Source of the DNA: JBOGED01 sp050743625
GTDB taxonomy: Bacteria > Actinomycetota > Nitriliruptoria > Euzebyales > Egibacteraceae
Reading direction: 5' to 3'
Assembly: GCA_050743625.1 (NCBI GenBank)
Contig: JBOGED010000389.1
Coordinates: 1-23,028 of the forward strand
DNA: 23,028 bases
The position numbers and the translations under genes are program-made. Every line of letters begins with the position of its first letter. The stretch's first letter is position 1. The notes under the pieces were generated by a model. It had not been told where the DNA came from. It searched no databases and saw only the letters and a program-made list of their open reading frames with translations. Shown in pieces: positions 7,700-12,921 of this stretch.

Positions 7700-8062
7700 C
7701 CCGAGCTGGACGCCCGCGACCGACAAGGTGCCGCGGATCGGACGTCCTCGAGGTCGACCCACTGCTCGGCGAACAGCATCGAGACGAAGAGCTTGCGCCC
7801 GGCGGCGCCGGCCTCCAAGCGCTGCTTGACCCGGTTCAGCTCGGTCGTCTTGCCGACGCCCCGGTGGCCGGCAGAACGGGCTTCGGTCGAAGGTGATCGC
7901 GTTGACCAGCCGCTGTTTTACGTCGTCGGCCAGGTCGAGTGTGTTCTGCCAGTCGACGTACAGGTCGTCCTCTGCCGCGCCCAGCGGGCGCATCGGGTCG
8001 AACTGCCTGAACAGCGTGGGACGCGGGTCCATCTCCCCGATCGTACTGGCCAAGTCCATCAT
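7687..8062 (-). pseudogene. AAA-type ATPase fragment, frameshifted and truncated
   Basis: Starting at ATG 8062 (or 8059) the - strand reads an N-terminal segment with DLYVDWQNTLDLADDVKQRL and LVNAITFDRSP. The reading then breaks at about 7870-7885, and in another frame continues with the P-loop GHRGVGKTTELNRVKQRL and FVSMLFAEQWVDLEDV, ending at a TGA at 7687-7689. Together this is the start of a P-loop ATPase, normally several hundred residues, cut off after about 120 residues and joined to the antitoxin gene. It lacks Walker B and all downstream motifs. I infer one frameshift and one 3' deletion. Confidence 0.65.
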
Positions 8063-8099
8063 CCCACCCTGCAGCACATAATGCGCAGCGGCGACGGAA

Positions 8100-8480
8100 C
8101 TAGGCCGGGATGAGCTCGACGTGGCGGCCGGATGCTTGAGCGAGGGCCTCGAGGTCGCCTGGGTCTGAGGTGATGACGACGTCGTTGTCCTCCGCGAGCA
8201 ACACCAGCGCGGCGTCGATGACGTCGTTGCCACCGGTAGCCGCGAGCAGTTCTCCCGCTGCTCGGCCCAACGCCTGGTCCAGACCCCAGACCTCGACTCC
8301 GGTCAGCGCCTTGGCCAGCAGCGCCTGCCGTGGTCCTTGCCCGCGCCATGCCTGTCCCACGATCCCGCCATGGGTCAGTGGAACGCTGCCGGCAAGTTGG
8401 GCTGACTTCAGACGCCGCCACATTGCGCGCTCGTTTCGCTCCAGGGCGATCAGTGCCCCGCTGTCCAACACGATCCTCAC
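8100..8480 (-). CDS. PIN-domain toxin (VapC-like)
   Basis: 126-residue PIN-domain ribonuclease toxin. It begins VRIVLDSGALIALERN with D6, and has D86/D89 in NDVIDAALVLL and D106 in TSDPGDL. The segment THGGIVGQAWRG has Gln where many VapC proteins have Glu; I believe Gln is common in this subfamily, so activity is likely. The GTG start at 8480 overlaps the antitoxin stop (GTGA, 8477-8480); an in-frame start at 8654 lies inside the antitoxin and is not credible. The 3' end abuts the ATPase fragment. Confidence 0.85.
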   Translation of the reverse strand: MRIVLDSGALIALERNERAMWRRLKSAQLAGSVPLTHGGIVGQAWRGQGPRQALLAKALTGVEVWGLDQALGRAAGELLAATGGNDVIDAALVLLAEDNDVVITSDPGDLEALAQASGRHVELIPA

Positions 8481-8755
8481 GCCGCGCCCCGACCGCGGAC
8501 GACGATCGCCTGTTCCCGGTCTATCCGCTCTTGGGCGGCGAGCTCTCCGGGAGTGATCGTTCCATGCTCCGCCTCGTATGCGGCGACTACCTCGGCCAAG
8601 GCTCGCAGCCGGCCGTCCGACGATGCCCGCTCCGCGAGCGCCTGGTTGACCCAAGCGCTGAGGAACTCGGCTCGGCCTTCGGCGACGGCCTCGTTTCCCG
8701 CCGCGACAAGCTCGGGGTCGACGGTGACGGTGAGACGCTCCTTACGTTTGGTCAT
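8477..8755 (-). CDS. Antitoxin, ribbon-helix-helix type
   Basis: 92-residue antitoxin partner of the PIN toxin that follows with a four-base overlap. The N-terminus (ERLTVTVDPELVAAGNEAV, about residues 6-24) has the β-strand plus helix pattern of ribbon-helix-helix DNA-binding antitoxins, and the C-terminal half, with AYEAEHG near residue 60, would wrap the toxin. Such antitoxins usually repress their own operon together with the toxin. It shares the C-terminal motif with the antitoxin at 7502-7699, suggesting that the two modules have a common origin. Confidence 0.85.
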   Translation of the reverse strand: MTKRKERLTVTVDPELVAAGNEAVAEGRAEFLSAWVNQALAERASSDGRLRALAEVVAAYEAEHGTITPGELAAQERIDREQAIVVRGRGAA

Positions 8756-8777
8756 ACAACGATGGTAGTGGGAGCCG

Positions 8778-9950
8778 CTAGGCGGGGGTGAGGGTGGTGC
8801 GCATCAGGAAGACGGCGTAAGGGTCGTAGCGGGACATCGTGAAGTACAGGTCGGGGCCGTCGAGGGTACCGGGCACGATGTAGGGGGCGTAGAGGGTCGG
8901 GTAGACCTCGGCGGTCGCGACGACCTCCGGAGCCGACCATGGTCCGGTCAGCTGAGGCGAGCCGCGGAGGACGATCGCGCGGAGGCTCTCGTCGAGGTAG
9001 AGCATCAGCCAGCGCCGCGCGAACGGGCTCCACTGCACGGACAGCTCGCCGACCGGGGCAGGAACGAGCGTCGTGGCGCGGGAGGGATTCCGGCTCCAGC
9101 CGACGCCGTCCCAGTAGCGGTACGCCCCGATGTCGAGGATCGCCGTAAGGGAGACGCGCGCGAGGTGCACGCCGCCGAACCGCCCCGCGGCAAGCCCGAA
9201 GAGGTAGTGCTGCCCACCGTGCTCCGTGATCGCGACCTGCGCGAAGTTGCTCGTGCCGGGCCAGCGTGCGTCAGCGTTGGAGTGCCACGAGCGGCCTTGA
9301 TCGTCCGAGTACGCGAGACCGGAGTGGTTCACCTCCCACCGGCCCGGAGCTCCCCAGCTACGTACGGACATGTAGTGGAGCACCATCCGGCCACCGGCGG
9401 ACGTGCCACACGTGGGGATGACGGTTATCTCGCTCCCGTTGACCTTGCGGGATCCGAGCAGCTCACGGGCTTGACCCGACTCGTCGGTCATCATCTCGGC
9501 GAACACGAGGCCGGACGCGGGATCAGGATTCGCGATCCGGGCCATGGTGTTGCTTCGCCACGTCGAGCCGGCTTCGCCGAACGTGTCCCCGAACACCATA
9601 TAGAGGTCACCCTGGTGCTCGAAGAGATGCCCCAGGTCCGTGCCGTACACGTTCCACCGGTAATCGGTCGCGTTGCGCGATCCCGCCCCGGCGACCATTG
9701 CGACCTGGACCGCCAGTGTCGGGTGCAGGGTCGGTCCCACAAGATCCTCCTCGAACGCCTGATGCGCCACGTCACTCCTGCGGACGCGAGCTTGCGCCTC
9801 GGCTTGCTGGTCCTCCGGCTGCGGCGGCGGTTTGCCGGGACCGGGACCGGGCCTCGGGATGGGGACCATGACGAGGGTAAGCGCAGCGCACAGGAGTCGC
9901 AGCACAACCGGCGACGTGCGCGCATGAGGCAAAGCCCGTCCGATCTGCAC
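8778..9950 (-). CDS. Secreted DUF4185-like β-propeller protein
   Basis: 390-residue protein with an N-terminal signal sequence: a basic start, then a hydrophobic VVLRLLCAALTLVMV segment (about 15-29), then a Pro/Gly-rich linker. The rest resembles DUF4185 or glycosyl-hydrolase-43/sialidase-like propellers: recurring blades with motifs such as LFEHQGDLYMVFGDTFG, HSGLAYSDDQGRSWHSNAD (an Asp-box-like SDDQGRSW) and the C-terminal YAPYIVPG with YFTMSRYDPY. The enzyme activity, if any, is unknown; carbohydrate binding or cleavage outside the cell is the usual guess. The GTG at 9950 is the chosen start; no strong SD decides it. It is transcribed away from the globin gene. Confidence 0.8.
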   Translation of the reverse strand: MQIGRALPHARTSPVVLRLLCAALTLVMVPIPRPGPGPGKPPPQPEDQQAEAQARVRRSDVAHQAFEEDLVGPTLHPTLAVQVAMVAGAGSRNATDYRWNVYGTDLGHLFEHQGDLYMVFGDTFGEAGSTWRSNTMARIANPDPASGLVFAEMMTDESGQARELLGSRKVNGSEITVIPTCGTSAGGRMVLHYMSVRSWGAPGRWEVNHSGLAYSDDQGRSWHSNADARWPGTSNFAQVAITEHGGQHYLFGLAAGRFGGVHLARVSLTAILDIGAYRYWDGVGWSRNPSRATTLVPAPVGELSVQWSPFARRWLMLYLDESLRAIVLRGSPQLTGPWSAPEVVATAEVYPTLYAPYIVPGTLDGPDLYFTMSRYDPYAVFLMRTTLTPA

Positions 9951-10009
9951 CGACCATGGTGTCTACCCGAGAGTAACAACAGCGCCGGGGGTACGACTTC
10001 GGTAGGGCG

Positions 10010-10028
10010 CCTACGAGATCAACGTAGG
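10010..10028. promoter_or_regulatory. Inverted repeat upstream of the globin gene
   Basis: CCTACG and CGTAGG, six-base perfect arms separated by seven bases, lie 68 bp before the globin ATG in the divergent intergenic region between the DUF4185 gene and the globin gene. The same CCTACG/CGTAGG half sites occur in the desaturase promoter at 20652-20667 with a four-base spacer. Probably a regulator site; the binding protein is unknown. Confidence 0.35.
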
Positions 10029-10095
10029 TTCGAGTACCCTGAGATCGCATGTAATTATGTAAGCCAAGGGCAGGAAGCTGGGAAGAGGCGAAAAG

Positions 10096-10563
10096 ATGAG
10101 CGAGCGCGATGTACCCACCCTTTACCAGTGGGCGGGCGGGATGCCAGCCCTCGAGCGGCTCACCGAGGTGTTCTACCGTCGCGTGAGGTCCGATCCCGTG
10201 GTCGGGCCGCTGTTCGCCAAGATGTCGGAGGACCATCCCCAACATGTCGCCACGTGGCTCGCCGAGGTCTTTGGAGGGCCCGCCGGCTACACCGACCATC
10301 ACGGCGGGTACCCCCACATGCTGTCCAAGCATCTGGGGCTCGGGATCGCCGAGGAGCAGCGGGCGAGATGGGCGCAGCTCATTGCCGAGTCGGCGGACGA
10401 TGCGGGGCTCCCAAGCGATCCCGAGTTCCGATCGGCGTTCGTGGCCTACATCGAGTGGGGTACGCGGCTTGCCCTCGCCAACTCCCAGCCGGGCGCCGCT
10501 GTAGTACCGGTCGCACCCGTCCCGCGCTGGGGATGGGGGGAAGCGCCGCCGTATCAGGGTTGA
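10096..10563 (+). CDS. Group II truncated hemoglobin
   Basis: Small haem protein of the trHbO class, likely binding O2 or NO and involved in oxygen or nitrosative-stress handling. The 155-residue product has the 2-on-2 globin pattern: TLYQWAGGMPALERL at the N-terminus, B10-region Tyr27 (VFYRRV), the FGGP turn at 59-62, proximal His79 in MLSKHL and the G8-type Trp92 in RARWAQLI. The C-terminal tail PVPRWGWGEAPPYQ (about 141-154) is the usual actinobacterial tail. The start ATG follows a GGAAGAGG stretch. The last 67 bases of coding sequence are repeated downstream (11405-11471), see findings. It is divergent from the DUF4185 gene. Confidence 0.92.
   Translation: MSERDVPTLYQWAGGMPALERLTEVFYRRVRSDPVVGPLFAKMSEDHPQHVATWLAEVFGGPAGYTDHHGGYPHMLSKHLGLGIAEEQRARWAQLIAESADDAGLPSDPEFRSAFVAYIEWGTRLALANSQPGAAVVPVAPVPRWGWGEAPPYQG
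10491..10557 (+). repeat. Direct repeat copy A (3' end of globin gene)
   Basis: About 67 bp from GGGCGCCGCT to near TATCAG, inside the globin coding sequence. Copy B at 11405-11471 is identical except for two bases (G to A in the G-run, A to T near the end). The copies are in the same orientation, 914 bp apart. Confidence 0.85.
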
Positions 10564-10649
10564 CCCCCCGACGGGCGGTTTAGTCAGGGCTCGCGCGGAT
10601 ATGTGTCTCGCCGTTCGCGCGAGGGCCGGACGTAAAGTGACGGGTCACA

Positions 10650-10685
10650 CTGCAGCTTTCCTCCGCATACGAAGGAAAACTGCAG
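10650..10685. repeat. Palindromic hairpin 1
   Basis: CTGCAG at both ends encloses TTTCCT and AGGAAA arms with two mismatches and a small loop of about CATA. It shares GCAGCTTTCCTCCGCATA with hairpin 2 and is flanked by a short GTGAC-GG-GTCAC palindrome just upstream. No T-run follows, so it is not a standard terminator. Confidence 0.6.
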
Positions 10686-10714
10686 GTTAACCGCGCGCTT
10701 GCGGAACGAGACCG

Positions 10715-10744
10715 CAGCTTTCCTCCGCATAAGGAGGAAAGCTG
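10715..10744. repeat. Palindromic hairpin 2 (12-bp perfect stem)
   Basis: CAGCTTTCCTCC and GGAGGAAAGCTG form perfect 12-bp arms around the six-base loop GCATAA. The arm sequence and loop match hairpin 1, 62 bp away, so the two form a related pair. The stem contains GGAGG on one strand, an SD-like sequence. Confidence 0.7.
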
Positions 10745-10811
10745 TGCCTTCCCGGCACGCGGTCAGGACTGGCCTATCCGCGCGGCCACTTAGACGGTCA
10801 TGATGGTGGGG

Positions 10812-10948
10812 CACCGCGCCGGTACGGCGGAGATTTCGCGCCGCGGCTACCTCCACCACCGCGAGCACGCGCCGGTGCTTATGGTGCGCTGATCCGTGAG
10901 CGCCTGGACGGCCTCGTGGTCCAGGGCAACTGTGCGTGCCTGCCTCAT
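10812..10948 (-). pseudogene. PIN-like toxin, frameshifted and 3'-truncated
   Basis: An ATG at 10948 overlaps the antitoxin stop (ATGA) and reads MRQARTVALDHEAVQALTD, a PIN-type start (LDHEAV). At about 10892 the frame breaks; a different frame continues with SAHHKHRRVLAVVEV and AAARNLRRTGAV, the natural continuation if one base is missing. Similarity ends at about 10812, where the palindromic DNA begins, so most of the PIN domain and its other acidic residues are gone. The family is inferred from memory of similar actinobacterial toxin genes. Confidence 0.6.
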
Positions 10949-11382
10949 GCCACGGCGGCGGCGAGGCCGGCGGCGTAGAGCAGCACGTCGTCGGGGCCCG
11001 CGCCGTCCTTCACAAGGCCTACCTCGTCAGCGGCGCGCCGTACCAGGTCCGGGCGAGCGGCCAGCGGGTTGCCGTCGATCTCCGCCGCGGCAAGCGCGAT
11101 CTCGGCAAGGTCAGGGCGGGCGCCGGGATGACGCTGATAGTGCGCATCGAGTAAGGCCCGCTGCGCGAACGCCTCCAAGGCATCGCGCAGCCCACGCACA
11201 GTCAGCTCCGTGGTCGACCCGGCAAGACCCAGCCCGGCGGCGAGGACCGCGGCGTCACGCAGGTTGCCCGGAAGGCGCACCGAGGTGCCAACGGTTTCCA
11301 CGGCGGAACTGTCAAGGAGATCGAGCAGCTGCTCCAAGCGTGAATCTATACGCCCGACTGTACCGCGACGTGTACCACCCAC
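10945..11382 (-). CDS. Antitoxin-like protein partnered with a decayed PIN toxin
   Basis: About 145 residues, helical and acidic, with no named domain that I can assign. A short segment TSVRLPGNLRDAAVLAAGL followed by STTELTVRGLRDAL looks like a strand-helix-helix DNA-binding unit (ribbon-helix-helix type); the rest, including AFAQRALLDAHYQRHP and AEIALAAAEIDGNPLA, is helical. Its stop overlaps the start of a frameshifted PIN toxin by four bases, which supports an antitoxin role. The start is uncertain: GTG at 11382 is preferred; a GTG at 11430 would put the start inside the globin-tail repeat copy B. The gene looks intact while its toxin is broken, so it may be an orphan antitoxin. Confidence 0.6.
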   Translation of the reverse strand: MGGTRRGTVGRIDSRLEQLLDLLDSSAVETVGTSVRLPGNLRDAAVLAAGLGLAGSTTELTVRGLRDALEAFAQRALLDAHYQRHPGARPDLAEIALAAAEIDGNPLAARPDLVRRAADEVGLVKDGAGPDDVLLYAAGLAAAVA

Positions 11383-11404
11383 AAAGGTCGTGCTATGCGC
11401 AGCA

Positions 11405-11471
11405 GGGCGCCGCTGTAGTACCGGTCGCACCCGTCCCGCGCTGGGGATGGGGAGAAGCGCCGCCGTTTCAG
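11405..11471 (+). repeat. Direct repeat copy B (duplicated globin tail)
   Basis: Second copy of the ~67-bp globin 3' sequence, about 97% identical to copy A. It encodes the same tail (PVPRWGWGEAPP) but has no globin gene attached and lies just upstream of glnA. Confidence 0.85.
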
Positions 11472-11568
11472 CCCTCCAGGTGAAAAGGTTGCGGTAACGG
11501 CAGGTTCAAAGGTGGGGCATGCTAGGGGGAGTGAAGATCTCGACGACCTCCCTGTGTGAGTAGGCTCT

Positions 11569-12894
11569 ATGGACAGGCAGCAGGAGTACGTGCTCCGGAC
11601 GGTCGAGGAGCGAGACATCAGGTTTGTGCGCCTCTGGTTCACGGATGTGCTCGGGATGCTGAAGTCGGTCGCGGTCACGTCCTCCGAGCTGGAAGGCGCG
11701 TTCGCGGAGGGCATCGGCTTCGACGGGTCCGCGGTGGACGGGTTCGCCCGCATCCAAGAGGCGGACATGCTCGCCATACCCGATGCCTCGACGTTCCAGG
11801 TATTGCCGTGGAAGGCCGAGGCGCCAGGCGTGGCCCGGATGTTCTGCGACATCCACACCCCGGAGGGAGAGCCGTTCGCCGCGGACCCACGGCACGTCCT
11901 TCGCCGCAATCTTGCGAAGGCGGCAGAGATGGGGTTCACCTACTACGTCCATCCGGAGATCGAGTTCTTCCTGTTCAAGGGGCCGAACGATCCCACCCCC
12001 CTGGATCAGGGTGGCTACTTCGACCTAGTCCCACTCGACATCCAGTCCGACTTTCGCCGCCACGCGATCCAACTGCTGGAGGCGATGGGCATCTCCGTGG
12101 AGTACTCGCATCACGAGGTCGCGCCCAGCCAGCATGAGATCGACCTGCGCTACGCCGACGCGATGGCGATGGCCGACAACGTCATGACGTACCGGCTGAT
12201 CGTCAAGGAGGTCGCGCTCGCCCGCGGCATCTACGCGACGTTCATGCCGAAGCCGCTCGTGAACCACTGGGGAAGCGCGATGCACACCCATGTGTCGCTG
12301 TTCGACGGCGACACGAACGCCTTTCACGACGCGTCCGATCCGTACCGCCTCTCGGAGACGGCGAAGCAGTTCCTCGCGGGGCTGCTGGTCCATGCCCGAG
12401 AGATCTGCGCGGTCTGTTGCCAGTGGGTGAACTCCTACAAGCGGCTCATCCCCGGGTTCGAGGCTCCCGTCTTCATCTCGTGGGGCCGCAACAACCGCTC
12501 CTCGTTGGTGCGCGTCCCGCTGTACAAACCCCGTAAGCCCTCCTCGGCCCGGATCGAGTTCCGTGCCCCCGACCCCGCGTGCAATCCCTACCTCGCGTTC
12601 GCGCTCATCCTCGCCGCCGGGTTGCGTGGTATCGAGAAGGGTTACGAGCTGCCGCCCGAGACGTCCGACAACATCTACGAGATGACCGCGGCCGAGCGTC
12701 GGGCCGCGGGGATCGGCCACCTTCCCCGCAACCTGCACGACGCGCTGCGCGATATGGAGGAGTCAGAGCTGGTCGCCGAGGCGTTGGGCGAGCATGTATT
12801 CGAGTTCTTCTTGCGGAACAAGTTCGTGGAGTTCGAGGACTACCGCTCGCAGGTCACCCCGTTCGAGCTCGAGAGGTACCTGCCCATGCTGTGA
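11569..12894 (+). CDS. glnA: Glutamine synthetase, type I (GlnA2-like)
   Basis: Makes glutamine from glutamate, ammonia and ATP. The 441-residue length matches the short GSI-alpha class. The β-Grasp N-terminal domain contains GFDGSAVDGF (about residues 50-59); the catalytic domain has PEIEFFLF, HEVAPSQHEIDL, KPLVNHWGSAMHTHVSLF and RIEFRAPDPACNPYLAFA. The adenylylation-site region reads NIYEMTAAE: a Tyr is present but the surroundings are of the alpha type, so control by GlnE is not certain. The active-site segment has GSAMHTH where GSGMH is usual. The next gene, glnE, follows after 27 bp on the same strand, the arrangement seen for glnA2-glnE in mycobacteria. The SD is weak. Confidence 0.93.
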   Translation: MDRQQEYVLRTVEERDIRFVRLWFTDVLGMLKSVAVTSSELEGAFAEGIGFDGSAVDGFARIQEADMLAIPDASTFQVLPWKAEAPGVARMFCDIHTPEGEPFAADPRHVLRRNLAKAAEMGFTYYVHPEIEFFLFKGPNDPTPLDQGGYFDLVPLDIQSDFRRHAIQLLEAMGISVEYSHHEVAPSQHEIDLRYADAMAMADNVMTYRLIVKEVALARGIYATFMPKPLVNHWGSAMHTHVSLFDGDTNAFHDASDPYRLSETAKQFLAGLLVHAREICAVCCQWVNSYKRLIPGFEAPVFISWGRNNRSSLVRVPLYKPRKPSSARIEFRAPDPACNPYLAFALILAAGLRGIEKGYELPPETSDNIYEMTAAERRAAGIGHLPRNLHDALRDMEESELVAEALGEHVFEFFLRNKFVEFEDYRSQVTPFELERYLPML

Positions 12895-12921
12895 TAAGCC
12901 GGCGAGGGCAAGCGGGCGGGC

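Larger units (their letters stand above)
10564..10811. other. Non-coding stretch with the hairpin pair
   Basis: Between the globin stop and the toxin remnant no credible gene is seen. A long - strand frame crosses the region, but its first part is the toxin remnant and the rest (about 10584-10811) is read through the palindromes and is unlike any protein. This sequence appears to have replaced the 3' part of the toxin gene. Confidence 0.45.

Noticed and set aside
7700..8233. N-terminal extension of the antitoxin at 7502
   Set aside because: The translation passes through the ATPase stub in the wrong frame and through the antisense of toxin coding frames; it is Ser/Thr/Arg-rich and not credible.
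10021..10040. TTCGAGT resembling a tRNA T-loop
   Set aside because: The flanking bases cannot form the T-stem and there is no acceptor or anticodon stem.
10584..10868. 94-codon frame on the - strand through the hairpins
   Set aside because: Only its first part matches the toxin remnant; the rest reads through palindromic DNA and is not protein-like.
10896..11483. 195-codon frame on + ending in the globin tail
   Set aside because: It is the complement of the antitoxin-like gene until it enters repeat copy B; the tail match comes from the duplication, not from a real fusion.
11484..11568. GlnR-like site upstream of glnA
   Set aside because: A GGTAAC is followed six bases later by TTCAAA, which does not match the GlnR half-site pair well enough.
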